A stretch of DNA of 64,000 nt, from contig NC_135018.1 in the NCBI RefSeq assembly GCF_051020955.1, forward strand, positions 12,711,439-12,775,438, given 5' to 3'. The notes beneath the pieces were generated by a model. It saw nothing but the letters and a program-made list of their open reading frames with translations, was not told the DNA's origin and did no database searches. The translations under genes and the position numbers were made by a program. Each line of letters starts with the position of its first letter. Within the stretch, counting starts at the first letter, position 1. The DNA comes from Megalopta genalis. Lineage: Eukaryota > Arthropoda > Insecta > Hymenoptera > Halictidae. Of this stretch, positions 10,660-24,113 are shown piece after piece.

Positions 10660-13473
10660 GTTTCCTTCATTTGCTCTTGCGAACGCAATTGATCTGCTTG
10701 AAGTTCGTTGTATCCGCATCTGATACAGACATGCTATCCTCTATTGCTCAAGGTACATCTGACAAAAACTTATGATTTAGCTCTAATAGTGAGTATAACT
10801 AGATCGTAACACTTGGGACAGTGATAATATTTTTGATCGACTCGCAACGTGAAAAACCATTTCCATCGAATTACAATATTTGCTGTGAAATGTGTCTTAG
10901 AAACTGATGTCGGAGTGTGTGATGCGTTCTGATATATAAAGGAAATAGCACGATGTTTCTACGATTCTTTGCGAATGTTCGCCCAATGTACTGTAGAGAA
11001 TCAGGCCTCGCGCAAAAACCATCCCTACTTTTTGCACACTCTATAGAAACACTTGTTCCACGTTGGCTCGTTGTTAGCCAGGCCGGATCGGATCCAACGT
11101 CAGCGATCCGTTTCATCGCATCGTAAACACACCACCAATTTTAATATCAACTGTACAGGATGTCGTGTCGTAAAGGAAAATCATTCGGGTGGCTAGAAAC
11201 TCGTGATGCTTATAGTACTCTATGTATAAGCATATAAGCATGGCCGAGCTCAACCCTGTGATACTAGGAACTGGTTCGAGTCTAAGTATTACGGGTTTAT
11301 GGGGGACCCAGGTTCCCCTAATTTAAGTTGTAGAAGGATTTTTTTTTTATTTCACACCGAAGAATCCTAGTGGTCTTATTTTTTAATGCAACGGGAACGA
11401 AAGTTTTTTAAGTGGCGTTAGACTCACTTCGAAATAATCATTGGACTGCAAGTCATATTGTGTTTATGGCCTGTAAACGTATATTTATCTGTTCAATAAA
11501 ATTCCATACACTTTCCTTTCATTTACCATTCGCCGATACCTGTAATAGAGAAAATCAAAAGCTCTACTTTTGTTTAACGAACTATCAGGTGCTAGAATGG
11601 ATTGGGTTGTGTCACGTTATGAAAGTAAAACGACTGCGTTCATTCAAGTTTTACGAGACTTTTTCCCATTTCTATAACATACAATTAAGTACATATCCTC
11701 CGTCAAGATTCACATCCATGAATTAATATTTTAACATCACCACCTCTACGATTCTAATTGAACGTAATTTTAAGAATCAAATTAAATAATAACGTGTAAT
11801 AACCCAAATCATAAAATTGCTATCTCCGTGTTTAAAATTCTTCAAAGATATGGTTAATTTTTGTACATATTTTACACCCAGGCATAAAAGATGATTTAAG
11901 TAGCGTTATTTTTGTGTAAATAAAACTACTAGTCTTTTCCATAAGACGAAACCATCACAGCACGAACGCTAACGGTATTACTTTATTATTCATCTACCGT
12001 GTATACAGAATTTTTCCGCGTGAAAAAACCAAGTGAACGCTCGCGAATGAAGATATAACCACGACCCATTCTCGTTACGCATATCTCGATGAACTAAACT
12101 GAGGTAACACATAATATTTTGCTCTGGCTGTTGTAAATCATCAGATAAAATCGTTTCAATGATCCTTCTCTTTATATTTGTGCGAACGACGCGAACAGCG
12201 AGCATCCAGTAAGCAATGCTTGTAACAACATCGATTTGCAAACAACCGCTGCACATATTTTGTCACAAAGTGAACCTTTTATTCATTTTTACTACTTTCT
12301 AAACATCTATCAGCTTAAACAGTAGCAGAATTAATGAAATTTAAACATAATTTTTCTTGATTCATCCTTTGCGATGAAAAGTACATTGTTTTCTAATTTC
12401 GTTAGGAATTGCTGGACTGCAGATATTTGCGCGTTTATGGCATGCGCAGATTTTTTAATTTCGTCGAAACGTATGAATTAACAGGATCTAATAGCATTTT
12501 TATTTTATTATTCACAATGAGTAGATAATATATATTAGTTTACGAAGCAAGCTTTTCTTCTATTTTAATTTTTGTAAAATGACGCATGAAAAAATTGCAA
12601 AGATTCCGCACTTTAGTAATTGCTAGTCTAGAATTACCAGCAATATTGTATTTAAAGAGTCATGCTAAAAAAGAAGCAAGAAAATTTCTGAAACGTTTCT
12701 GAAATTGACAAAGAATTTCTTTCAAATCTAAAAGAGTAAGGCATTCTAACCAGAAGAAAAATATTCGGCACATCTTCTTCAGAACAATCGTGCAAGAATA
12801 ATTTTTTCCTTGTGCCATTTTTCAAATGATTGCTGTTCGAAGCTATTAGCATTATATCGTTTATGTTCGCATCTATTTATTAACGAAGCTCTGCAGGTGA
12901 AAGGGGCTAATGTTCTTACGAAGAATCGTTTAGCTTGTACACATTTAATATGTTTCTACTGCGATGATAAGTAAAGTCTTTATTTGGAAGTCTCTACTAT
13001 CTGACTACGTCCAGTAGGAAAACCACTGCTGGATACTGCATAGTGAGATCTTTGATGCATATATTTTCCCGTTAAGACGATATATTCCAATTTTGTTACA
13101 CTTTACTTTGGTGGCACAAGAAGGAAAAGTTTGCTTGAATAGCTTGAACTAAGGAAAGATGCACAGAATATTAAGTCACTGGATGCTGATGCAAATCATC
13201 GTTTATCAGCTTGCTGAGCATAACATTTGCATTAACTCTTCGTTCTCAACCTGGTGGGCGAGCAAAACAGCATAAGTTGTCCAGAAAGGCGCATATAAAG
13301 TGCAATATTAAATCAGAGGATAGACTTTGAACCTGAAAGATGATAATTTTCGAATTGAAAAAGGATCTTTGATTTTCGAAAGCAACTACTTATACCATTT
13401 TGATACAAATTCGGCGTATCCTGGACTTCGCGACAGAATATACCTTTAATCACAATGAGGATTTAGTATTATT
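10660..13473. other. No recognisable gene
   Basis: Mostly AT-rich unique-looking sequence. No splice-consistent coding segments or repeats that I can support. Confidence 0.6.
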
Positions 13474-14040
13474 TCAAGATAACGAAATTTGGAAAATCAT
13501 CAAATTAATCGGATAAAGAATATATTGCGTACAGTCAGAGAATGATTTTCGAATGTTCGCTAGTGAAAATTTCATTTCGGTGTTCATCGTGATGGAAAAA
13601 CTCAACGAAGACGTCACTGAATTCTCGGATCCGGACCACTGTGCGCCGCGGCATTCAATTCCTTGCGTGCAACACTTGTTGAACGTCTCCTTCGGAACCG
13701 GACGAAATTTCACGGATCGAACAGCACTGACCGGTCTAACGTCGGCTCTGTTACCAGCGAAACATCCGCGGCATAACAACCGAGAGGATAGATAATAGTG
13801 CAATACGCGGTGAGAGGGACGAGGCGGAAACGAGGCTACTCTGCTCGAGATGGCCGGGTAGAGGGAGACGGAATACGACCCTGATTGCCAAGGAGAAATC
13901 TGCACCGTGATCTCGCGCGAGGTACGAGCGTGGAATAACGTGTCTTCGTCCAAAGCGAACAGTTTCAGAGACAGCAAACAAGAAAAAAAAAACACCGAAC
14001 CGAACGAATAGAAACTGGATGTTGTCGCTCGATTCCACAC
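13474..14040 (-). CDS. Longest open frame outside hexokinase (188 aa), unrecognised
   Basis: Starts at an ATG with a hydrophobic N-terminal stretch (FGSVFFFSCLLSLKLFALDE) that could pass for a signal peptide. The rest has no recognisable domain. A second minus-strand frame and a plus-strand frame overlap it in a locally CpG-rich segment, as expected from composition. I lean towards it being non-coding. Confidence 0.12.
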   Translation of the reverse strand: MWNRATTSSFYSFGSVFFFSCLLSLKLFALDEDTLFHARTSREITVQISPWQSGSYSVSLYPAISSRVASFPPRPSHRVLHYYLSSRLLCRGCFAGNRADVRPVSAVRSVKFRPVPKETFNKCCTQGIECRGAQWSGSENSVTSSLSFSITMNTEMKFSLANIRKSFSDCTQYILYPINLMIFQISLS

Positions 14041-14180
14041 GATTCGTTATCCCTTAACCTTTGTACGCTCCACGAAAATCATTGTACAGAAATCATTGCA
14101 CGAAATATCTTCATATTATGATGAAAGAGGAAAATAGTAAATAATTAATTGTTGCCGTGTATGCTCCTCTTTATACCAAA

Positions 14181-14181
<1 letters not shown>

Positions 14182-14216
<35 letters not shown>

Positions 14217-14356
14217 TAATAATAATAGTAATAGTAATAGTAATAGTAATAGTAATAGTAATAGTAATAGTAATAGTAATAGTAATAGTAATAGTAATAG
14301 TAATAGTAATAGTAATAGTAATAGTAATAGTAATAGTAATAGTAATAGTAATAGTA

Positions 14357-14440
<84 letters not shown>
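14182..14440. repeat. AAT / AGTAAT compound microsatellite
   Basis: 259 bp made of (AAT)n, then about 22 units of AGTAAT, then (AAT)n again. It gives spurious poly-Leu, poly-Asn/Ser and poly-Ile/Val open frames in several registers. The 15-mer CTTTATACCAAAGAA occurs immediately before (14,169-14,183) and after (14,441-14,455) as a direct repeat. Confidence 0.97.
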
Positions 14441-14443
<3 letters not shown>

Positions 14444-15570
14444 TATACCAAAGAACTTCCGTTCGAAACATTATTTTATACATGTAATTTGCAAGAAACA
14501 TCGAGATGAAAGAGTTAAATGAAACCAATGAAAGATGTAAAAAATTGCAGTTTTAGACAAGAGAAAATGTAAGAATCATTGTCCTTAAGAGAATACGTTT
14601 TTCGAGATACTTTCTTAGCCGAAACATTCAAGTTTTTTAAATGCAATTAAACATGCATATTAACAAAAATCAAGTATCAATTAAACTATTAAAATTCTAT
14701 GTTTGGCACAAGCAATTTTCTAGTTGTTGTAAGAAATCGTTTTCTACCTCAGATTTCTATAAAAGTGAGAATTTGTACGAAGATCCGTGGCCTATCTATT
14801 AGAAAACACCCGGTACGTTAAGTGTTAAATAACTCGCCGTTCAAAAAGCGCGATTCACCGATTCATCGAATTCGTTTCGTACAAGGAGAATAGAACGGTC
14901 CCTGGGCAGCCGTAGGGCGCATGCACCCAGCCGTATTATCGTCCCAGCTAACACTGTCACGGATAAGCCTCGGGAAATATTTACCGACGAAACTGACATA
15001 CCCTTTGTCAATTGAGGGGCCTGGCTGAGCCTCGGGAGGACACGGCTACACCATTGTTAGCTGAAGAAAGATTATCACCGTGATCCGTTCTTTGTACAAA
15101 CTCGACCGGTTTATGAAGCCAGCATCACAGGAAGGATTGAACGGCGCGAGCCTCAGATTCAAGATTAAAAAACAAACGGGCCTAGCCCCCGTTAACACCG
15201 GTAGCTACACAGATGCTACACAGATGCTACACGAATACCAAACGCGACCAAGAAGATAAAAATTTACCGACGCTCACTAGCAAAGAGTATTGTCCAGCTT
15301 GAATTTGCCGATTGAAATAAAATGTCATATATCGGTGGTTTTCTAATAGGTTTGTCTAAAAATACCGCAAAAACAACAGCAATTTCATTCACAATTCAAG
15401 AATTATTTGGATTAATATTAACTATCAACTTCTCACGAAATTATTATTTTAAAAAAATTATTGAACTGCTGTTATATACGAGTCTGTTATTGAAAAGCTT
15501 ATTGGTAGGCTTCCGATAAATGAAGTGTTCAAGTATAATAAAACGTTTGGCGCGCTGTCGTCCGCGAACT

Positions 15571-15924
15571 AGGTTGCCAGGTTTGGTTGCGAGATTCCAG
15601 ATTGGTAGAGTGGGGGTAAGTGATACAGCGGGACGACCCCTACTGGCTTTTCTCGTGAGGCGGATTCGGAGCCGCTCGGAATCACTCGGCCAGCTGAAGG
15701 GTGTCCCTATTGTATTTCGGTTCATTGCCGTGTTCGCGTCACCTCGCGTCACATCCACAGGTTACGAACCGCAGCTAAGAAATGCAAAACAATAGAGACA
15801 CCCTTTAGCTTTCCGAGTCTCTCCGACTGTGCCGCACGAGGCGAGGCAGCGAGGGTCGCTCGCCATACCACCTGCCATCACTCTACCAATCTGGAATCTC
15901 GCACCTAAACCTGGTAACCAGATT
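15571..15924. repeat. Long fold-back repeat, arms about 165 bp
   Basis: The left arm starts GGTTGCCAGGTTTGGTTGCG and contains GAGATTCCAGATTGGTAGAG and AAGGGTGTCCCTATTGT. The right arm, reversed, contains GGTTACCAGGTTTAGGTGCG, the same GAGATTCCAGATTGGTAGAG and AAGGGTGTCTCTATTGT in the same order. Parts are perfect over 20 bp while the middle is diverged. The loop is about 35 bp, centred near 15,747. No clear target duplication. Probably a fold-back MITE. Confidence 0.8.
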
Positions 15925-16574
15925 CACGAATCACGCACTGCAATAAAATTGTATAATCCTCGCTACTATCAATATTTCAGGATGAAATTTACGTGGTATT
16001 AAAAAATCCACTTACAGATGCTGCAGTGGAAATTTCAAGTAAATCCATACTCTCCTTTCAGGCTATTTCGAAGTTTGAAAATTAAGAATATCGTTTATAT
16101 CTAGACTACGGCTTTCCATGTTAGCATTTGTAATACTACTTCAGATGCGATTTTTAAATGGAAGTTATTTCCCAATCCTTGTATAACTGAACAAATTTAA
16201 ACAGATTTTCTACAGATCTACAACATTTTATAAAAATCCTAAAATACATACACTTATCGACAAAAGTTAAGAAACTTTACATATTGTTAATATTTGTTTT
16301 ATTTAGTGCATACGACAAATACAAAGAATAAAAACCAAAAGTTGACAAATTATACAAAAATAAAATCAATATCTTCGTTGACACAATATAAATTTTTGTC
16401 CTGTATTAAGAAGATTTCCTAGACCTAAGAATATGCATCTGGACAACATACTTCCTAAATTTTGTCAGTGAGTGTTTGTATGTAAAAGTCAAAATATGTG
16501 ATCACTTCCTGTGGAATAGTTCATACGTTAACTGGTCTTCAGAACCTTCAAATAGGAAAAAGGATTAATATTAA

Positions 16575-17110
16575 GAGACGCGGTTTTGAACGAGTATTCA
16601 AATACGCGTGAACACGGGTCACGTGTATCGTGTATTAAGAAATTAAAAATTCGTGTTTCTAATACACGTGTACATGAATATTTAAAAAAATGTTCTGTTA
16701 ATGAAAAACGAAACATTTTGCCAGCTCGAATAAACGCGTTGCCGAGCTCCGAACGTCAAAAAACCAGCAACCTACCTGAACGTAAATGAAAATTTAAACT
16801 TTTACACCTTTCAATACACTTTCATAAAAGTATTAGGAATAAATTGAGCAGCTTTTCCCGACGAAAATGAGTCTAAACACGATATCATTTGGACTTTCTT
16901 CAATAATATTACAATCTTTTTATAACATTACGTATTAATAAAAAAATGTTCGATTACACAGAAGTTCCTTTACTGCTGGAAATATTGCCACAAAGAAGAA
17001 GCGTAACAAAAAATACACGTGTAATAGAAATACAAACACACGTGTAACATGCGTTAGAAATACACGCGTACCTGTGTACCCGCGTATTAAGGATTACACG
17101 GGTTAAAGTT
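16575..17110. promoter_or_regulatory. Cluster of CACGTG-containing palindromes
   Basis: CACGTG occurs near 16,620, 16,665, 17,014 and 17,038, mostly inside (A/T)ACACGTGTA, with related CACGCG and ACGCGT variants around (TACGCGTG, ACACGCGTAC, CCGCGTATTA). CACGTG is the class B E-box of bHLH factors. The variants suggest a decayed local repeat as an alternative. Confidence 0.35.
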
Positions 17111-17149
17111 CGGAACTGTTAATTACACATGAAATAGGAATCTCTAATA

Positions 17150-17290
17150 ATGTAATTATAATCTGATTCTAATCTAATTATAATCTCTTGTAAAAAAAAA
17201 AAATCTCTAATTATAATCTCTTATAATCTAATTATAATCTCTTATAATATAATTTTATAATCTCTTATAATGTAATTGATAATCTGTTTC
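17150..17290. repeat. AT-rich minisatellite, unit about 22-23 bp
   Basis: Imperfect repeats of AATTATAATCTCTTATAATC run through the block, interrupted by a 12-A run near 17,192. The last units drift (AATTTTATAATCTC, AATTGATAATC). Confidence 0.8.
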
Positions 17291-19327
17291 ATCTTCTACA
17301 AATACTGTTTTAGTCAAATGTAAGCAGTAAACACAGTTGTAATTCGGTTCAAAGTCATTTCAGAGCCCACTCCTCGGTGACAATTAATTCGCGGAATCTA
17401 TAACGACATCGAGCACACCGAAGAAGCGTTGCTCTTGGTTTTCGCTTGATCGAAAACACGACAGAATCTTGTAGAGCGGTTTTAGAAATACCCAAGCAAC
17501 TTGCCGCGTTTTGTCCGACGCAAGTAATTCTCCTTGGCAAGTTCCAATTCCGCCGCGGAAAAAAAATCTCGCAAAATCGACTGTAACAGTGCAGCCTTCG
17601 CCGAGACAATTACCCACACGTCCCCATCTACATTCCATTCCCAGTAAAGTCGAGTCTTCAACAGGCCGCGGCCGGGCAAAAAGTTCAGGCGTCTTTCCGA
17701 GCGATTCAAGGCGACTCTGTTGCATTAATTCGCGATATCGCGTAATTGTGGCACGGCACGCCAACCGACGTTGCACGCTCGATGACGGAAAGTCGAGCTC
17801 TGCCCGAATTCGAGCCGGGACGTTCGCCAGTGAGCATTCGAAATAAATCCTCATCGGCCGCGGCTGCGTCACTTAATTCTAGATAATCATCGGTGACATC
17901 AAGCCGCTGCTGCGTCCCGCGCGAGCGCAATCAGTTACATAATATCCGTAAATTGTGCCAAAATAGCCGCGGCGATTCTTTTGACTCATGAGCGTCACTG
18001 ACCAGCAACACCAATTCGACCCATGTTCGTCGGCAGACCACAGCTCCACACCGCACCCGTCCACAAAGGAAGCTGTTCAGGTAGAAGCAGAGTTGTGACT
18101 ATCGATTATCGATATTGAACCGATATCTTACCGGCACTTAACGATACGTCGATAATATGGTTAAAATATCGTTGGTAAAAATGAAGGGACTGACCGTACA
18201 GTTTTATCATGTTGGATACTTAACGAATCGTAAACTGTAGATTAAATGTTATAAACATAAATGTCTGCCCAGATCTAGCCCAGATCGTAGCCTGGAGTCC
18301 CAAAATATTTAAGTTTAGGTGAGAAATCTTAATCCTTGGTTTAAGATCGTTAGGCCGCCTTGAACTCTGTTAAACTAATGAATCTTCGTATTGGGGTTTA
18401 CGTATCTGTTCAGATGAATTTATAGATGTGAACGAGAAAATCAAGTGGTTCACGAAAGAAGCAGACTACAAGAAACGGACGTAAAATCACTTGATCACAA
18501 ACAATAAATTCAATACAATTTACTTTACTTCGATCACCTAAGCTTCGGAGCTTCTAAAGCTACCAAGGGGTATCTGCATATAATCACACATCTAGTTAGG
18601 GGTCGATGAACCAGAGGTTGCGTTAATCTTTTCAAACGGTCCAATATATTAGTGGCGATGCAAAAAGTATCATGACGTAGAATCAAAGAAACACAAAGAT
18701 CGAATCGGCCCGAGGTATTCTTTGCATGCACTGCCACTAAAATAGATGAAATGCCATACTCTGCAACCGTTCGCGAGTTGTTAGCGAGCTCCGGTATGAA
18801 TATAGTTGTATGAACACAGTTGTACGAACAACTCCCGAGAAGCTTGCGAAGATCTCCCGAACAGCTCTAGCCAGTGCAGTCCAGCATAAGTGGGCGAGCA
18901 AAGTCGCAACACGTATGAGCGAGCTGACGAACGTGCTCGGAGACGAGGCATTGGTCACGCACTCGGCCGGAGTGTATCGGGGTCCGTATGGAATCCTAGC
19001 CTCCCGCGCAGGAACACCTGGCCGTAAGCGTCACGGTTAATTTGCACTTTCTATGAATTTTAATCAGCCCGCGAGCAGAGGAGGATCCGGAGACAATAGC
19101 ACGTACACACTCGAGGCGATTATCGAGCGGCTGTCCGATGCGCAACTACCATCGGCGATGCATCTCGTTGAACATCGCATAGTATCGATACGAACATTAC
19201 GTACCTCGAAAACAAAGAAACGCATTATTCCCTTAGGGTGCCTCGCCTCGTGACTCCAAGCAGCGCACACCACGGCATTTCGCCGATCTAGCTAGCCGAC
19301 AGGATTCTTCTCGTTTAATGGGCCTAG
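17291..19327. other. No recognisable gene; mixed GC content
   Basis: CpG-rich at 17,350-18,070 and 18,730-19,290 with several overlapping open frames (up to 162 codons, minus strand) that lack known domains. These could be non-coding exons or promoter DNA, but no core promoter stands out. Confidence 0.5.
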
Positions 19328-19640
19328 TCGTGCTTATTTATTTATTTATTTATTTAAAGTTCTTTACAGTATAGAAATTGTGCTTACTCATTTATTTATA
19401 ATAGGTCATTAAGTATGAACTGCATAAATTTCATAGTAAGATTATAGAGTAAAATATACATTTCATATATAATGACCTAATGATATCTCAGATAGATTAT
19501 TCAATTTATATTTACTTATTTATTTATACTATTTTAGATTATTCAGTTTGCGTTTGTTCATTTGGTTTATACTACTTTATAACATTCAGATTGTGTTCGC
19601 TTACTTATTTACAGTATTTACAGAAAACTATTGGCACAGC
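19328..19640. repeat. Degenerate TTTA-rich tandem array, period about 42-43 bp
   Basis: AGATTATTCAATT at 19,494, AGATTATTCAGTT at 19,536 and a third ATTCAG at 19,584 mark units 42-43 bp apart, each containing TTTA-rich filler. Looser copies appear upstream (GAAATTGTGCTTACTCATTT near 19,375). Confidence 0.55.
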
Positions 19641-22592
19641 ATCGAAAAAATGTTATTTTTATATATTTTTGTTCATAGAAGATTTGTTTAAATACGCTTC
19701 TTGGCAGCGAATGTATCGATAACGTAACGATCTCACAACAGTGCATGGCCATTCGAATGTTCTATCAAACTAATTAAAAGTTTGGTCTCTGGGATGCATC
19801 AGATGGTCTGCGTTTTACTTCCGAATTGGCGTATGAGAATTTCTGTTCACACACACATACTTTTCTTGATTTACTATCTTACGAAATTTGAATACAAGTT
19901 TCGTGACATTTTGTTATTAGCCAAGTGTGCGAATTCGCTACAACCGCATTTAATATGCTTCCTGTGTAAGCCAACATTACTGCTGCATCGTCAACCAAAG
20001 ACGCATAACACGGACGTGACTGTCACTCGGAAACAATGACGAACAGGTCAAACATTTATATGAACTTTTTTTCTTTCTTATTTATACGCACTGTATCCAT
20101 CACTGACGTAGCATCCACACACTATGACACATCTCGTGCAGTAGTATTTTACAACAATATGCATTAATACCATGTAAGTGAAAATGAACCGAAAACAGTA
20201 AGCCTTTAGCATAATTACAATAACATATGAAATTTTATTAGAACTGTTTGTTTCGGTATAATTACCATGTTAGTAATGTTTACCTTATCAGGCATGAAGC
20301 CACGAACCACCATGACAACAACTAACTCTATGTATTAGTTATTTGGAATTTTCGAAAATGTTGACTAATCCTACCAACCACTAAATATGTTCTAACAATC
20401 AACACTAGGATGAAAAAAGCAACGCTGCGATTGAAAACAAACACTGGGTGGCAGAACTTTCCAAAACATTTTTGTTGGAAATTGATGCACGTTTAAAAAG
20501 TACGATTATGCATTCTATTGCACCCGATTGGAAAGTAAGAAAGATTCGGTTTCTTCATAACAAAAAAAATGGAATTGTGTAAACATACAGATGAAAGAAA
20601 TGGATTTCTAAAATGAAATTCAGTTTGTATGACTATAAAATTCATCAAAATACAATTACAATAAAAACTTCTAAGGGCCCATTTTTCAGGATCAAAAAAT
20701 CCTGCACACCGTCAGGTCATCTTGACAAAACGATTATTCAAAGCGATGCCGTTAAAAACTTAAATGTATATAGTATTTAAAACAAAAAGCTTAAATCAAT
20801 ACAACTTTTACTTCTTTTCTGCTGTTGTTTTAAAATATGAATCATTTTTTAACACCTCAAGGTGTCACAAATATCTGCCCTTAAATATCTGAAATTAGCC
20901 TATCAGCTCAGCTCGGCTATAAATAAACCGACGAAAGAAATTGCTCGGTGCTTCTATCTGACCGTTGCTTTCGTAGCTTAAATCGCAGCTCCGACAAAAC
21001 GTATTCATACCCTCGAAACAAAACTCAGTCTCGCATTAGATAACTTCATCATTCCTTGAAGATGGAAAAAAAAGGACCTGACAACCGATGTACAATGAAA
21101 ACGAGTTCAGCCTCAGGTACGTCGGTCGTTGGTCGAGAAAAAGGGTGATCCGCGGGGGGGCTAGTTACGCGAGAATCATATCGAGTACGCGAATACGGAT
21201 TAACAGGAGCTTAAAACAGCGAAACAGCCGGTGAAGACTGGAACGAGGAAAAACACAGCAACTTTTTGCTAGGCGTAAACCATGTAAAGACCGAGCGGCA
21301 TTTTGGAGAAGCCGGTAAAAAAGAAAACGGCTTGAGGAGGACGCACGCGGAACAACGCACTCACGGGGATCGAGCAACGGTGCATGGTGCAACGGGCGTA
21401 CATGCGTGCATATCAATTCCGCGCGGAGGAGTCGCCAAGATCTCATGTAAATCATCAGGACAAGATGGCTCCTCCCTATTTGCTTGGCGCTGTGTGCACA
21501 CAGAACGCGCCGTTGTAATGCTCGGAGCGTGTTTTTAAAGCGAAAATGTTGTAGGCAGCGCAGTCCACGCGATAGCACTCTCGAGCGTTACGCGCGCGGA
21601 CAGTGCGTCATCTTGTACGGGGTGTCTCATCTGACATCACCACCTTCAGCTTTATCGATCGTAATTATTATTCATATTAGCCGTAGCGAGAACCATAATT
21701 TCTGAAATTATTATGTAAATGAATAGTAAAGATATGTTAAAGGTTTTGTAATTTATCTCATTGAATTTATCTTGTTTACTGCATCTTGTATTTTATTTGC
21801 ACCAACACGACTCGTTCTTAGGTGGTACATTTGAATTGAAATAAATCAGAGAAGATAATCAAAATAAGGATCCTTTAACAGAAAATATGTGTATATTCAA
21901 AATTATATCGAAGTTTTAAAAGGGCAGGTGTGAAAGGCATATCCTATTTACAATTCATTGTCCGTTTCATAAATTTAGCAAGTAAATTGAGAACCTAGCA
22001 AATAATTAAATTTATATTGTTCTCCAAGAAATACTTATTCAGATGTGATAAAAAGGAAATGAAGAAAGTGTCATATTTTCCTCATTGTGAGGATCAATGA
22101 GTGTTATTGTTCACTAACATGTGTATTGTTTACTGACCAAATTTATTGTTAACATAATTTAGAGTTAAATTGATTTATAGTAACTTTCTAATTTATTTCA
22201 CTCGTCTTTTTAACATTTTGGCATGTATAGATTACATTTTAAGAACACAGGTCAAAATTTTCGAAAATGTAATTTATGCCACTATGATTCTACCCCACTG
22301 AATTCGTGAAACACTCCGAGAAATTGACAAAAATTTGACTTTTGCTATTGAAAATATTCAGTCGCGTCTTGCAGCTGTACTCGATACGATAACGATTTGT
22401 AATTAGGTGCAAATACATACGCATGAAAGTGCTACAAAACAAGAAAACAATGATCATTTGCAATGTCCATTTCATATCACCTCTTTCCCATCTTCTTCGA
22501 GTGTTTCAAGTTTTTCAATAATATTATATGTAACTTTTTAATAATTAAAAATATTAAAAATAACGCGAGTGAAACTTAGGCGCTTAAAGGTA
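19641..22592. other. No recognisable gene
   Basis: AT-rich except for a CpG-rich block at 21,120-21,620, where open frames on both strands overlap (137 codons on minus). No domain or repeat recognised. Confidence 0.55.
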
Positions 22593-22815
22593 TACAGTAA
22601 TGTCTCTCTAATTGACGCTCAGATTGTCCACAAAAAGGACAATTTAAGAAGAGAAGATACGATTATTCGAGCCTTGTAATTCGTTTTTTATAGTCGTTGA
22701 TAATTCGTAACTATAAAAACGAACCGCAAGACTCGAATAATCGTATCTCCTCTTCCCAAATTGTCCATTTTTGTGGACAATCTGAGTGTCAGTTAGGGAG
22801 ACAGACATTACTGTA
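22593..22815. mobile_element. Palindromic MITE (TA target), intact copy
   Basis: TA at 22,593-22,594 and 22,814-22,815 flank a 219-bp element running from CAGTAATGTCTCTC to the inverted GACATTACTG. Arms of about 95 bp pair almost throughout (GATACGATTATTCGAG with CTCGAATAATCGTATC; AACTATAAAAACGAACCGCA with its partner), leaving a loop of about 15 bp. Same family as 6,798. Confidence 0.85.
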
Positions 22816-24113
22816 GTTAGGTGAGTCACTTAATATTTCCAAGAGATCTAATAATGGGTATAAATGTAGTGACGCTTCTTACTCGACTTTCTGAGTTATC
22901 GAATATATACAGCGAAGTTTTCATTTATTTATACCTCACAATTCTTGTATTACAGTGTGCATAGTAGAGCAAAGTTCACATTGTTTTGGAACTACATACC
23001 TTGAGTTCCGTTTGAATGATTGTATTTTTATAGGGAACTGTGTATTAATTGGCATATTAATTGCTTGCAATCTGGGATAAGATAAAAACGCTTGAATTTG
23101 TAACATATTATAACAATTATGTCTGAAAAACTATTCCTTATCTTGAAACATATAAAAATTAATATTAGTCCATTAAACACTATTTTTTAATTCACGGATC
23201 ATGAAAAAATCAAGTAATGCCTTCGGTGAAAGGTGATCATCTGTGAAAGAAAATTAATCGCTAAACTATAGATCTGAAGCAAAATAAAAATTTCTTATAT
23301 CAGTGGGAAGAAAAAGAAGAGAAGTAGCCATTTTCCTTGAATAATTAAAATATGTATTGGAAACGGCAAAAGGCTTGAAATTCTTCTATTGTTTTTTGTT
23401 TCGTCTGCTTATCTTCGACATAGACGTATAAAATCAGCAATGCATTGACCGTTCAGCAAAATATTACTAAATCCTTCGATTCGGCCCGGTCTGAATTGAA
23501 CAATAGTGCACTAGCTTGCAGTATATTCGCTTGGAATACACTGGCTCGAACTATACCCGCTTGCAGTGCAAGGTATGTCTTGTCATGAGTCATGACAAAC
23601 AACTATTTATCGCTAAATTGTGAATAACTAGAGAGAACGAGAAAGAACGAGAGATATGGAGATATAGAGACCGATTATACACGGTCAGCAAGCTCTAGTC
23701 AGTGAAAATCCATTTTTTTCTCCTGTTTCTCTTACTTTTCACCGCGAAACGGACGCCGAACGGCCGCACCGCTTCCTTGACATTATTTTTCTGTCGTGCT
23801 TCGCGAGACACCACCGTTAGATACGTCTGTCAAGGGGAGGTCGCAACTTGACTCTTTGACTTTCCAACGTGCTCAAACTCTAATTGTAGGGACCGATGAA
23901 TATAAACCAACTGTAAATACGATACAACAATCAGCAGAGGAAAGAAAAAGCGCGAAGGAGCGCTTAAACGGTAACACTAAAATTAAAAATGCACTATTCA
24001 ATGAAAAAATGAAATTATTCGATAAAATATTGTAACACAAACCAATGTTTCAAATGAGTCACCTAATATGTGACCTCATTTTCTGCATTTATGTTACTTT
24101 TCAGTTTTTAAAT

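Noticed and set aside
14145..14528. Open frames giving poly-Leu, poly-Asn/Ser and poly-Ile/Val proteins
   Set aside because: They are translations of the AAT/AGTAAT microsatellite in different registers.
17384..17872. 162-residue minus-strand frame
   Set aside because: Several registers on both strands are open over the same segment, and no family or splice evidence supports it.
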